64,000 nucleotides of DNA, from positions 4,928,001 to 4,992,000 of the forward strand of contig NZ_CP029426.2 of the NCBI RefSeq assembly GCF_002266435.3, written 5' to 3'. Under the pieces are notes generated by a model. The model did no database searches. It saw only the letters and a program-made list of their open reading frames with translations, and had not been told where the DNA came from. The position numbers and the translations under genes were made by a program. The DNA is from Bradyrhizobium amphicarpaeae (GTDB lineage: Bacteria > Pseudomonadota > Alphaproteobacteria > Rhizobiales > Xanthobacteraceae). Each line of letters starts with the position of its first letter. Positions within the stretch are counted from its first letter, which is position 1. Below are positions 36,442 to 45,062 of the stretch, piece after piece.

Positions 36442-37479
36442 TCAAAGCAGCGGCCGATAGACCTCGCCGATCCGCGCCGCCTCGGCGTCGAGGCTGAACT
36501 TCGCGAGCACCCGCGCCCGCCCCCGCTCGCCCATCGCCGTCGCCGCGGCCACGTCGCGCATCAGCGGCTCCAGTGCCGCAGCCAGCGCCTCGGCATCGCC
36601 GGTCGGGACCAGCACGCCGCTCACGCCATCCTCGACCACCAGCTCGGCCGCACCGGCGCGGGCGGCGACGAGCGCGCTGCCCGCGGCCATCGCCTCGATC
36701 AGCGTCAGGCCAAAGCCTTCGTTGCGCGAGGTGAAGGCGTAGATCGTCAGCCGCTGATACCAGCGCTGCACCGCTTCGATCGGCAACTCGCCGGTGATGA
36801 CGATGCGTGATTGCAGGCCGGCGGCTTCGATTCGCTTTTTCAGGTCATTGGCAAAGGCGGTCTGCTCGGCCGTGACCTGCCCAACGATCGCGGCGGTGAA
36901 ATCAGGATAGTGCGGCAGCAGCCGGCACATCGCGTCGACGAACACATCGGTGCCCTTCTGCGCGCGCACGCGGCCGAAGCAGCCGATGGCGTAGCGGCCC
37001 GGCAGCGCGGCCTCCGCAAAGGCCGCGGCGCGATCGCTCGGCGGCGCATAGATTTCGGTGTCGACGCCGTGCGGGATCACAGTCGCCTTCACCTTCAGGA
37101 ACGAGGCCGAGAGATCTGACGTCGCGATGATCGCATCCATGCGCCGGATCAGCCAGCGCGTGATCCAGCTATGGTGCCGCTGCGCCGCCGAGGTGAACAC
37201 GAGTTTCAACGGCCAGCCGAGCGCGCGCAGCACGACGCCCGCGATCATCTCGTTGTTGCGCCGCGCATGCCAGATCAATGGCGCCTTGCGGCGCCACAGC
37301 TTCAGGAAATCGGCGGCGCTGAGGCGCGCGATCCCGGCCGGCGCGTGCGAGCCGAACCAGCCGGCGCGGTACAGTTTCGCCAGCCGCGGCGCCACCATCC
37401 GGTTGGTCGCGGTGACCCCGGAATAGCGCCTGTGCAGATTTGGCACGATCACTTCGAGATCGCCGGGGGAATTGGCCAC
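36442..37479 (-). CDS. Glycosyltransferase family 4 (LPS/polysaccharide-type)
   Basis: A 345-residue GT-B enzyme. The donor-binding half carries VIPHGVDTEIYAPP, GCFGRVRAQKGTDVF and the retaining GT4 EX7E-like motif EGFGLTLIEAMA followed by AGAAELV and DGVSGVLVPTGD. This resembles rhizobial LPS core glycosyltransferases (LpsE-like), but the sugar is not identifiable. Start is GTG at 37479 (MANSPGDLEV); an ATG just upstream is out of frame. It is divergent from galE, with 126 bp between them. Confidence 0.87.
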   Translation of the reverse strand: MANSPGDLEVIVPNLHRRYSGVTATNRMVAPRLAKLYRAGWFGSHAPAGIARLSAADFLKLWRRKAPLIWHARRNNEMIAGVVLRALGWPLKLVFTSAAQRHHSWITRWLIRRMDAIIATSDLSASFLKVKATVIPHGVDTEIYAPPSDRAAAFAEAALPGRYAIGCFGRVRAQKGTDVFVDAMCRLLPHYPDFTAAIVGQVTAEQTAFANDLKKRIEAAGLQSRIVITGELPIEAVQRWYQRLTIYAFTSRNEGFGLTLIEAMAAGSALVAARAGAAELVVEDGVSGVLVPTGDAEALAAALEPLMRDVAAATAMGERGRARVLAKFSLDAEAARIGEVYRPLL

Positions 37480-37605
37480 GTCATGCTCCGTCTGGTGGGT
37501 CCCCTATACGCAACATTAAGCATAGTGACCAGTTCAGCGCCGCCGAAACCCACTCTTCACCGCACAAACGTTAGCTTGCCGCGTTGATCGAAGACGGGTG
37601 AGATC

Positions 37606-38619
37606 ATGACTGTGCTAGTCACCGGCGGCGCCGGCTATATCGGAAGTCACACGGTCCTCGCGCTGGCGGAAGCCGGCGAGGACGTCGTCGTGATCGACGA
37701 TCTCTCCACCGGTTTCTCCGCCTATCTGCCAGAGGGCGTGCCGCTGTTCATTGGCGACGCCGGCGACGAGAACCTGCTCGAAGGCGTGATCGCGCAGCAC
37801 AACATCGAGAGCATCATCCATTTCGCCGGCTCCGTCGTCGTGCCGGATTCGATGCGCGATCCGCTCGGCTACTACCGCAACAATTTCACGACCGCGCGCA
37901 ATCTGCTCAACGTCGCGGTCAAGCGCGGCATCAACCGCTTCATCTTCTCCTCGACCGCCGCCGTCTACGGCAATCCGGACCAGGTACCGGTCCCCGAACA
38001 CGCGCCGACGCGGCCGCTGTCGCCCTACGGCTCGTCGAAGCTGATGACCGAGATCATGCTGCACGACGTCGCCGCCGCCTACGGCATGCAGTACGTCACC
38101 CTGCGCTATTTCAACGTCGCCGGCGCGGACCCGCAGGCCCGCATCGGCCTTGCCACCGCCGGCGCCACGCATCTGCTCAAGATCGCGGTGGAAGCCGCAA
38201 CCGGCCAGCGCGCCAAGATCGACGTGTTCGGCACCGACTATCCGACCCCCGACGGCAGCTGCATCCGCGACTTCATCCACGTCACGGACCTCTCGCAGGC
38301 GCATCGTTCGGCGCTCGCGTATCTGCGCAACGGCGGCGCCTCGACGACGCTCAATTGCGGCTATGGCCGCGGCTATTCGGTGCTGGAGACCATCGACGCC
38401 GTGCGCCGGGTGTCAGGCCGCAGCTTCGCCGTGCAATACGCCCCGCGCCGGCCCGGCGACATCATGACCATGGTCGCCGACACCAGCCGCATCCGCGGCC
38501 TGCTCGACTGGAAGCCGCAATACGACGACCTCGAGACCATCGCCGCGCACGCCCTGGCGTGGGAGGACAAGCTGTTCCACGAGCGCCATGGCGAGCTCCG
38601 CCACGCCGCCTCGGCCTAG
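37606..38619 (+). CDS. galE: UDP-glucose 4-epimerase GalE
   Basis: A 337-residue extended SDR that interconverts UDP-glucose and UDP-galactose. TGGAGYIGSHT (6-16) binds NAD; FAGSVVVPDS, SSTAAVYG and PYGSSKLMTE (catalytic Tyr and Lys) follow, then the GalE-specific YFNVAGADP and DGSCIRDFIHV. Complete and of typical length. It supplies galactose units for exopolysaccharide or LPS, fitting the flanking glycosyltransferase and the MsbA-type exporter 118 bp downstream. Confidence 0.95.
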   Translation: MTVLVTGGAGYIGSHTVLALAEAGEDVVVIDDLSTGFSAYLPEGVPLFIGDAGDENLLEGVIAQHNIESIIHFAGSVVVPDSMRDPLGYYRNNFTTARNLLNVAVKRGINRFIFSSTAAVYGNPDQVPVPEHAPTRPLSPYGSSKLMTEIMLHDVAAAYGMQYVTLRYFNVAGADPQARIGLATAGATHLLKIAVEAATGQRAKIDVFGTDYPTPDGSCIRDFIHVTDLSQAHRSALAYLRNGGASTTLNCGYGRGYSVLETIDAVRRVSGRSFAVQYAPRRPGDIMTMVADTSRIRGLLDWKPQYDDLETIAAHALAWEDKLFHERHGELRHAASA

Positions 38620-38737
38620 ATTCTCTTCCGACGCAAGCCCTTAATTGGGCTTGAAAAACTCCGCTTGAGCGGGCACAGAGGCCCATCGATCCCTGACGCG
38701 CGGGCAGGCTTTGTCCCGTGCCGTCAATGGACTGCGG

Positions 38738-40540
38738 ATGGCCCAGTTTCCAAAGAAAATCACCGACGATCCCTATGCGGCAATGGTGCTCGTTCGCCGC
38801 CTGGTCACGGAACAGGGGGTCGTCTATTGGCGGCGCTACCTCGTCGCCTTCGCGTTGATGGCGATTGCCGCGGGATCGACCGCGGGCGCGACCTACGTGC
38901 TCGGCCAGGTCATCAACCAGGCCTATGTCGACAAGAACATCCCGGGCATCGCGATGTTCTCGGGCATCACGGTGATCCTGCTCTTCATCAAGGGCGTGGC
39001 GACCTACGGCCACATGGTGATCCTGACCAAGATCTCCAACGCCATCCTCGCCACCAACCAGCGGCAACTGTTCGCCAAGCTGATGCGCGAGAGCGTCGGC
39101 TTCTTCTCCGAGCGGCATTCGTCCGAGTTCCTGGCGCGGCTGACCGCCGGCGCCAAATCCATCACCGACGTCCTCAACATGCTGGTCAACGCCATCGGGC
39201 GCGACCTGTTGATGCTGCTTGCCATGATCGGCGTGATGGTGTGGCAGGATCCGCTGATGTCGCTCATTGGCCTCGTCGCGGTGCCGCCGGCGATGCTGGT
39301 GCTGCGCAAGCTGGTCAAGCGCATCAAGGGTCTCGCCTTCAACCAGTTCACCGGCACCGCCGACATCATGGAGACGATGCAGGAATCGCTGCAGGGCATC
39401 CGCACCGTCAAGGCGTTCACGCTCGAAGACACCATGCAGAAGCGCATCGACGAGAACATCGCGATCGTCGAGCGCAACGCCAACAAGATGGCGCGTGTCG
39501 CCAACCGCTCCAACCCGCTGATGGAGATGCTCGGCGGCTTCGCGGTTGCCGGCTGCCTGCTGTACGGCGGCTATGCCGTGGTCGCTCTCAACGCCACGCC
39601 CGGCGCCTTCTTCTCCTTCATGACCGCCTTCCTGATGGCGACCGAGCCGGCCAAGCGGCTGGCGCGGCTCAATATCGATTTGAACAGCCAGCTCGTCGGC
39701 GCCCGCATGCTGCTCGAGATCATCGACAGCCCGGAGAGCGAGCGCTCCGACGACGACAAGCCGGCGCTGAAGCTCACCGACGCGCGGATCGAGCTGCGCG
39801 ATGTCAGCTTCTCCTATCGCTCGGGCGAGACCGTGCTCAACCGCATGAGCTTCGTGGCGGAGCCCGGCAAGATCACCGCGCTGGTCGGCCCGTCCGGCGG
39901 CGGCAAGTCCACGGTGCTGGCGCTGCTGCTGCGCTTCTACGAGGTGTCTCAGGGCGACATCGCGATCGACGGCCAGTCGATCGGTGCGATCTCTCGCAAG
40001 TCGCTGCGGGCGCAGACCGCCTATGTCGGGCAGGACGTCTATCTGTTCCGCGACACCATCCGTAACAACATCGCATTCGGCAAGCCGGGCGCGACCGAGA
40101 ACGAAATCGTCGACGCCGCCAAGGCAGCCTGCGCGCATGATTTCATCATGGGCTTCCCGCTCGGCTACGACACGCCGGTCGGCGAGCACGGCACGCAGCT
40201 TTCAGGCGGACAGCGCCAGCGCATCGCGGTGGCGCGCGCGCTGCTCAAGAACGCACCGATCATCCTGCTCGACGAGGCCACCGCCGCTCTCGATTCCGAA
40301 TCCGAACGGCAAGTGCAGGAAGCGATCGAGCATCTCTGCCAGAACCGCACCACCATCGTGATCGCGCACCGCCTGCACACCATCATGCACGCAGACAGCA
40401 TCCTTGTGATCGAAGACGGCGAAATCGTCGAGCAGGGCCGGCATGACGAGCTGCTCCGCCGCGGCGGGCGCTATGCCTCGTTCTTCCGCCTGCAACATCA
40501 CGATGCCGGCGCTCTGGCGCCGATCAGCGCAACCGCATAG
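38738..40540 (+). CDS. MsbA-type ABC exporter (fused permease and ATPase)
   Basis: A 600-residue half-transporter. The N-terminal six-helix membrane domain covers about 30-320 and the ATPase domain about 345-580. ATPase motifs are Walker A GPSGGGKST, Q-loop GQDVYLFRDT, signature LSGGQRQR, Walker B IILLDEATAALD and the H-loop IAHRL. It works as a homodimer in the inner membrane, exporting a lipid or lipid-linked glycan; MsbA itself flips lipid A-core. Context next to galE and glycosyltransferases supports an envelope substrate. The ATG at 38738 (MAQFPKKIT) is preferred over an upstream TTG. Confidence 0.9.
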   Translation: MAQFPKKITDDPYAAMVLVRRLVTEQGVVYWRRYLVAFALMAIAAGSTAGATYVLGQVINQAYVDKNIPGIAMFSGITVILLFIKGVATYGHMVILTKISNAILATNQRQLFAKLMRESVGFFSERHSSEFLARLTAGAKSITDVLNMLVNAIGRDLLMLLAMIGVMVWQDPLMSLIGLVAVPPAMLVLRKLVKRIKGLAFNQFTGTADIMETMQESLQGIRTVKAFTLEDTMQKRIDENIAIVERNANKMARVANRSNPLMEMLGGFAVAGCLLYGGYAVVALNATPGAFFSFMTAFLMATEPAKRLARLNIDLNSQLVGARMLLEIIDSPESERSDDDKPALKLTDARIELRDVSFSYRSGETVLNRMSFVAEPGKITALVGPSGGGKSTVLALLLRFYEVSQGDIAIDGQSIGAISRKSLRAQTAYVGQDVYLFRDTIRNNIAFGKPGATENEIVDAAKAACAHDFIMGFPLGYDTPVGEHGTQLSGGQRQRIAVARALLKNAPIILLDEATAALDSESERQVQEAIEHLCQNRTTIVIAHRLHTIMHADSILVIEDGEIVEQGRHDELLRRGGRYASFFRLQHHDAGALAPISATA

Positions 40541-40575
40541 AGTTCCCTGTCAACCTCAAGAGCCGCGAGACCCGC

Positions 40576-41277
40576 ATGAACGCCGCCTCCTACGTCATCC
40601 CGCTTCCACCCCAGGCTTCGCTTCCCGTCGTCGGCGAAAGCGGCCGCTATCCGGTGCGCCGCATCTGGTGCGTCGGCCGCAACTATCTCGAGCACATCCG
40701 CGAGATGGGCAATGACGAGCGCGCCCCGCCGTTCTTCTTCGCCAAGCACGCCGATATGCTGGTGCCCGATGGCGCCACCATTCCCTATCCGCCGCTGACC
40801 AAGGATTTGCATCACGAGGTCGAGCTGATCGTCGCGATGAAGAGCGGCGGACTCAACATCCCCGCCGACAAGGCGCTGGATCACGTCTACGGCTATGCCG
40901 TCGGCATCGACCTCACCCGCCGCGACCTCCAGATCGCCTCGCGCAAGAAGGAGCGTCCCTGGGAGATCGGCAAGTCGTTCGACGGCTCCGCTCCGTGCTC
41001 CGCGATTCAGCCGGCCTCCAAGATCGGCCATCCCGCCAAGGGCAAGATCTGGCTCACGGTCAACGGCAAGGAGGCTCAGAAGGGCGACCTCACCGAGCTG
41101 ATCTGGAACGTGCCCGAGATCATCTGGCAGCTCTCGCAGCAGGTGAAGCTCGCCGCCGGCGACATCATCATGACGGGCACCCCCGCCGGCGTGTCGCAGC
41201 TCCAGCCGGGCGACAAGCTCGAATGCGGCGTCGACGGCGTCGGCGCGCTGAAGGTGAGCATCGGCCAGCCGGAATAG
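40576..41277 (+). CDS. Fumarylacetoacetate hydrolase family protein
   Basis: A 233-residue metal-dependent enzyme of the FAH superfamily. Landmarks are RIWCVGRNYLEHIREM, PFFFAKHADML, the metal-binding HHEVELIVAM (His-x-Glu-x-Glu), GYAVGIDLTRRDLQ, and the C-terminal GDIIMTGTPAGVSQL. Family members hydrolyse C-C bonds of acylpyruvates or decarboxylate/isomerise aromatic breakdown products; the compact length suggests an acylpyruvase-like enzyme. It is 35 bp after the ABC exporter, possibly co-transcribed, with a strong terminator after it. Confidence 0.9.
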   Translation: MNAASYVIPLPPQASLPVVGESGRYPVRRIWCVGRNYLEHIREMGNDERAPPFFFAKHADMLVPDGATIPYPPLTKDLHHEVELIVAMKSGGLNIPADKALDHVYGYAVGIDLTRRDLQIASRKKERPWEIGKSFDGSAPCSAIQPASKIGHPAKGKIWLTVNGKEAQKGDLTELIWNVPEIIWQLSQQVKLAAGDIIMTGTPAGVSQLQPGDKLECGVDGVGALKVSIGQPE

Positions 41278-41299
41278 GCTGCACGACATCTCGAAAATC

Positions 41300-41332
41300 A
41301 AAAGGCCCCGGACATATCCGGGGCCTTTTTGA
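41300..41332. terminator. Bidirectional rho-independent terminator
   Basis: AAAAGGCCCCGGA and TCCGGGGCCTTTTT pair around CATA, with A- and T-runs on either side. It lies between the convergent FAH and NTF2-like genes. Confidence 0.93.
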
Positions 41333-41344
41333 TTCCGATCACAT

Positions 41345-41803
41345 CTACCAGGCTTTTACCGGTCGATTGGCGTGGCTGGCCTGCGGCACACCACGATTGA
41401 GTGACATGTGCGAATGCACGCACAGCCAGCCATCACCTTCTCTCGAAAACACCATCGTCGCGCGACCAGGGCGCGGAAAAGCGCTGCCATCGGCATGATA
41501 GCCCGTGCTCGTCCATGGCGCGATGACCGTCGCCATCATGCCGTCAGGGGATGCCAGGATCGAGGTTTGCTCGAGCACGAAACGGAAGTCGCTTGTCTTG
41601 GGCCAGACGTTATTCCATTGACTCGTGACCCATTGGTCGAGGCCGGGGATGACATCGTTATGCGTGCCGAATGCAAGCACGTCGGGATGGAACAGCGGCC
41701 TCGCCGAAGCGTAGTCGACCTCGCGGACGTAGCCTGCGAAGGTTTCCAGCCACCGGCGGAAGAACTGCACGATCTCGGTGTTCGCAAGCGGCAAGGCAGC
41801 CAT
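41345..41803 (-). CDS. NTF2-like (SnoaL/DUF4440-type) protein
   Basis: A 152-residue protein with the cone-shaped NTF2-like fold pattern: a helical N-terminus (IVQFFRRWLETFAGY), DYASARPLFHPDVLAFGT, and beta-strands ending in ATMVFSREGDGWLCVHSHMS. Similar proteins include ketosteroid isomerase-like and calcium/calmodulin-type association domains; no catalytic residues can be named. The start at 41803 gives the conserved length. It is 10 bp downstream of the LpxO-like gene on the same strand, so the two share a transcript. Confidence 0.8.
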   Translation of the reverse strand: MAALPLANTEIVQFFRRWLETFAGYVREVDYASARPLFHPDVLAFGTHNDVIPGLDQWVTSQWNNVWPKTSDFRFVLEQTSILASPDGMMATVIAPWTSTGYHADGSAFPRPGRATMVFSREGDGWLCVHSHMSLNRGVPQASHANRPVKAW

Positions 41804-41813
41804 TGTGCGCCGA

Positions 41814-42743
41814 CTACCTCAACGCCGAATACACGATGAGGCCGAGGATCAGCGCCGTCAGCGAATATTTCAGCGTGTAGTAGACGTTGCGGTTCCACTC
41901 CTTCACCTTGCGGCTGCCGAGATGGATCTCGTAGAGCTTGCCGAACACCTTGTTGAGGGCGCCGACATGCTCGCCGTCCACGTTCTGGGTCGCCGACGCC
42001 TTGACGATGTGATGGCTGACCCAGCGGTTGATCGCGGTCATGAAGCCGTACTTCATCGGGCGCTCGACGTCGCAGAACAGGATGATGCGATTGACGTCGG
42101 TCGCATTCTCGGCGCTGTGGATGAAGGTCTCGTCGAACATGAAGGCCTCGCCGTCGCGCCAGACGCATTCGACGCCGTCGACCAGGATGCGGCACTTGTT
42201 CGAGTTCGGCGTCACCAGGCCGAGGTGGTAGCGAAGCGAGCCCGCGAACGGATCGCGATGAGCCCCTAACTTGCCGCCCGGCGGCAGCATCGCGAACATC
42301 GCGCCGTGCACGCTCGGGATCGACTTGAGCAGTTCAACCGTCTTCGGGCACAGCGTGTTCGCCGAGGGCAGGAAGTCGTCGTACCATTTCAGGTAAAACC
42401 GCTTCCAGCCACTCTTGAAGAACGAGTAGAAGCCCCAGTCGTTGTTCTTGGCAGCGGCCCGGATGAAACCTTCGTCGAACAGGCGCACGGCCTCGTCGCG
42501 GATGGTTTCCCAATTCTCGCTGAGGGGCCTCAGTTCCGGAAACTGCTCGACCGCGATCACCGGCTTGTTCGGCACCGCCGAGCCCGCATACATCAGCACA
42601 TTGTAGGGCGCGAGATAGGTCGAGTGATCGCCGAGCTGGCGCGCGAAGCGCAGCCGCTGCTTGCCGCGGAAGTGAACGTAAATCGTCGAGGCCACAAGCA
42701 CATAAAGAATGACGAGTTGCGGCGCAAAAAGCTGCTTCAGCAT
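41814..42743 (-). CDS. Aspartyl/asparaginyl beta-hydroxylase domain protein (LpxO-like)
   Basis: A 309-residue membrane-bound Fe(II)/2-oxoglutarate dioxygenase. A helix at 5-24 and a second near 288-306 flank the catalytic domain. The metal ligands are in HRDP (His162, Asp164) and His209 in FDETFIHSAEN, with the 2-oxoglutarate-binding Arg about residue 219. The family includes LpxO, which 2-hydroxylates a lipid A acyl chain. Lipid A as substrate fits the envelope context but is not proven. The ATG at 42743 follows GGGGA. Confidence 0.85.
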   Translation of the reverse strand: MLKQLFAPQLVILYVLVASTIYVHFRGKQRLRFARQLGDHSTYLAPYNVLMYAGSAVPNKPVIAVEQFPELRPLSENWETIRDEAVRLFDEGFIRAAAKNNDWGFYSFFKSGWKRFYLKWYDDFLPSANTLCPKTVELLKSIPSVHGAMFAMLPPGGKLGAHRDPFAGSLRYHLGLVTPNSNKCRILVDGVECVWRDGEAFMFDETFIHSAENATDVNRIILFCDVERPMKYGFMTAINRWVSHHIVKASATQNVDGEHVGALNKVFGKLYEIHLGSRKVKEWNRNVYYTLKYSLTALILGLIVYSALR

Positions 42744-42873
42744 TTCCCCGGTCCCCAGTGACCCAGCCGGGATGTCCTCTACCCCGACCCGACAGGGACG
42801 GCAAGATGTTCCCGGGTGGGTTGCAATCAAGCTGGGGGGAGCGCTCGGGCGGAACTGTAGGAAACCGCCGCGA

Positions 42874-43029
42874 TCACGCCCGGGATAGCGCCTGGAGGCC
42901 CTTGAAGGTCAGGCGCTTGGGGTCGGTCACCCCGGCGAGATAGAGCCGGCGGATAAAGGCAACGACAGCGTTGCGGTCGCAATCGGTCAACGCGACGACT
43001 GCGTCGACCGCGATCTTCTGGGCTTCCAT
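42874..43029 (-). CDS. Small 51-residue conserved-looking protein of unknown function
   Basis: The frame starts MEAQKIAVDAVVAL and ends with GLQALSRA. It has a strong GAGGTGA ribosome-binding site at the right distance, GC-rich codon third positions, and an amphipathic helix-loop-helix look (about 5-28 and 38-49). I do not recognise a family. It stands alone between the LpxO-like gene and the LysR gene, both on the same strand. A possible EcfG-type stress promoter (GGAAT with CGGTT 17 bases later) lies about 60-85 bp upstream; this is weak. Confidence 0.65.
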   Translation of the reverse strand: MEAQKIAVDAVVALTDCDRNAVVAFIRRLYLAGVTDPKRLTFKGLQALSRA

Positions 43030-43174
43030 TGGGCTCACCTCGGCCTTGCGAGTAACCCCGGCCGAGACAGGCTAGGACTGATCCGTAAATCCGGCGTTAA
43101 CCGTTCGGGCAGGATCGCCGATTCCTCCTCGCGGCCGAATACGTAAAACGACGCATTGCCGGGCGCGCGGCAGC

Positions 43175-44098
43175 TCATTGCGCACTCACGCACTTCTTCA
43201 GCTGAGCAAAGTGCTTCTTCAGCCGCGGCACCGCAAAGTCGGTGAAGGCCCGCACCTTCGGCACCGAGAGCCGACCCTGCGGGCAGATCAAGTGCGCCGG
43301 CATCTCCGGGTCCTTCTCGCCGGCCAGCACGATCTCCAGCTCGCCGCGCCCGACCTGCTCGGCCACCTGGTATGAATACATCCGGGCAACGCCGCGGCCG
43401 GCAACGGCGGAGGCTACGGCCGCATAGGTGCTGTTGACGATGAGACGCGGCGTGAACTGGACCGTACGCGGGACCGCCCCGCCGGCCTGCGGTGCGAAGG
43501 TCCAGGAATTGGGCAGATGCGCCATCGCCACGATCTGATGCTTGGCGAGATCGCCGGGCTCGGTGATGCGGGGATGCTGCTTCAGATAGCGGGGGGCTGC
43601 GACGACGACGCGGCTGATCTCGCCGACCCGCATCGCCACCATCGCCGAATCCGCGAGGGGGCCGATGCGAAGCGCGATGTCGATGCCCTCCTCGATCAGA
43701 TTGACCGCGCGATCAAACAGCAGCAGCTTGGCCGACACCGTGGGACAGGCATCGAGAAACGCATCCAGGATCGGCCGCAGCACCATCTCTCCCGACACCA
43801 CGGGAGCGGTGATCGTAAGCAGGCCGCGCGGCGCCGAGCGCGGTCCGGCCGCGATGTCGTCGGCCTCCTCCAGCTCGGTGAGAACCCGGCGGCAAATCGC
43901 GACATAGCGCTCGCCCTCCTCGCTCAACTTGATCGAGCGGGTCGTCCGATGCAGCAGCTCCGCACCGACCCGTTCCTCGAGAAAGGCGATGGCGCGGCTC
44001 ACCGCCGCCGGCGAGCGGCCGAGCTTACGGCCGGCGGCAGCCAGACTGCCCTCGTCCACCGCAAGGACGAACACTTTCATCGCATCCAGACGATCCAT
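43175..44098 (-). CDS. LysR-family transcriptional regulator, divergent from SDR/MFS genes
   Basis: A 307-residue regulator. The helix-turn-helix (about 2-60) includes MKVFVLAVDEGSLAAAGRKLG and SPAAVSRAIAFLEERVG, followed by LLHRTTRSIKL. The effector domain (about 90-295) is of the DmlR/AaeR-like group with GLLTITAPVVSGEMVLRPIL. It faces away from the SDR and MFS genes with 216 bp between them, the normal arrangement for a LysR protein that controls its neighbours. The effector is not evident. It ends with a Lys-rich tail (RLKKHFAQLKKC). Confidence 0.88.
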   Translation of the reverse strand: MDRLDAMKVFVLAVDEGSLAAAGRKLGRSPAAVSRAIAFLEERVGAELLHRTTRSIKLSEEGERYVAICRRVLTELEEADDIAAGPRSAPRGLLTITAPVVSGEMVLRPILDAFLDACPTVSAKLLLFDRAVNLIEEGIDIALRIGPLADSAMVAMRVGEISRVVVAAPRYLKQHPRITEPGDLAKHQIVAMAHLPNSWTFAPQAGGAVPRTVQFTPRLIVNSTYAAVASAVAGRGVARMYSYQVAEQVGRGELEIVLAGEKDPEMPAHLICPQGRLSVPKVRAFTDFAVPRLKKHFAQLKKCVSAQ

Positions 44099-44314
44099 GC
44101 CTTCCCGCCCGCCCCCTCAGAGTCAGGCCGCAGGCTAGGCGTTCCCCTCCGTGGCGACAACCGTCGCCGGGCGCCGACCCGGCATTCGTACGCGCCGCGA
44201 AAGAGTGTCTGCCGGACGGCATGTATTCGCAGCGGGGCCGCCCCGGCGTACCTCACAGACCATGCCAGCTGAGTGCCGGCGCAGTTTTCTCAAGGCCAAC
44301 AACAGGAGCCCGTC

Positions 44315-45025
44315 ATGGGTATCGAGCAGAAAGTCGCCATCATCACCGGTGCTTCGCAGGGCATCGGCGCCGCCCTGGTCCAGGGCTTTCGCGATCGCAA
44401 CTACCGCGTCGTCGCGACCGCGCGCTCGATCAAGCCGTCGGGGGACGACGATGTCCTCGCGGTGCCGGGCGACATCACCGAGCGGAGCACCGCCGAGCGC
44501 GTGGTTTCGCAGGCGGTCGCCCGCTTTGGGCGCGTCGACACGCTGGTGAACAACGCAGGCATTTTCGTCGCAAAGCCGTTCACGCAGTACACGGCCGAGG
44601 ATTACGCGGCGGTGATGGGCACCAACGTCGCGGGCTTCTTCCACATCACGCAGCTCGCCATCGCCGAGATGGAGAAGCAGGGTTCGGGCCACGTCGTCCA
44701 GATCACGACCACGCTGACCGATCAGGCCAATTCCAACGTGCCCTCGGTGCTGGCCTCGCTGAGCAAGGGCGGCCTGAACGCCGCAACCAAGTCGCTTGCC
44801 ATCGAATACGCCAGGCGCGGCATTCGCGTGAATGCGGTCTCGCCGGGGATCATCAAGTCACCGATGCACCCGGCCGCGACGCATGCCCAGCTCAGCGCGC
44901 TGCACCCCGTCGGCCACATGGGCGAAATGTCCGACATCGTCGGTGCCGTCCTCTATCTCGAGGGCGCCTCCTTCGTCACCGGCGAAATCCTGCATGTCGA
45001 CGGCGGACAGAGCGCCGGCCACTGA
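44315..45025 (+). CDS. Atypical short-chain dehydrogenase/reductase lacking the catalytic Tyr
   Basis: A 236-residue SDR. The NAD(P)-binding GASQGIGAA (12-20) and NNAG (79-82) are intact, and the C-terminal segments VNAVSPGIIKSP and HVDGGQSAGH are typical. The normal catalytic Tyr-x-x-x-Lys is altered: Lys151 is present but the Tyr position is Ala147 (context PSVLASLSKGG), and the usual Ser is replaced in a TTTL stretch. Either another residue serves or the protein is not an oxidoreductase. ATG at 44315 after CAGGAG. It precedes the MFS gene by 37 bp and is likely co-transcribed with it. Confidence 0.85.
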   Translation: MGIEQKVAIITGASQGIGAALVQGFRDRNYRVVATARSIKPSGDDDVLAVPGDITERSTAERVVSQAVARFGRVDTLVNNAGIFVAKPFTQYTAEDYAAVMGTNVAGFFHITQLAIAEMEKQGSGHVVQITTTLTDQANSNVPSVLASLSKGGLNAATKSLAIEYARRGIRVNAVSPGIIKSPMHPAATHAQLSALHPVGHMGEMSDIVGAVLYLEGASFVTGEILHVDGGQSAGH

Positions 45026-45062
45026 AAGCCGGCCGCGCCAAGCGAGTACGCAGGAGGTCGAC

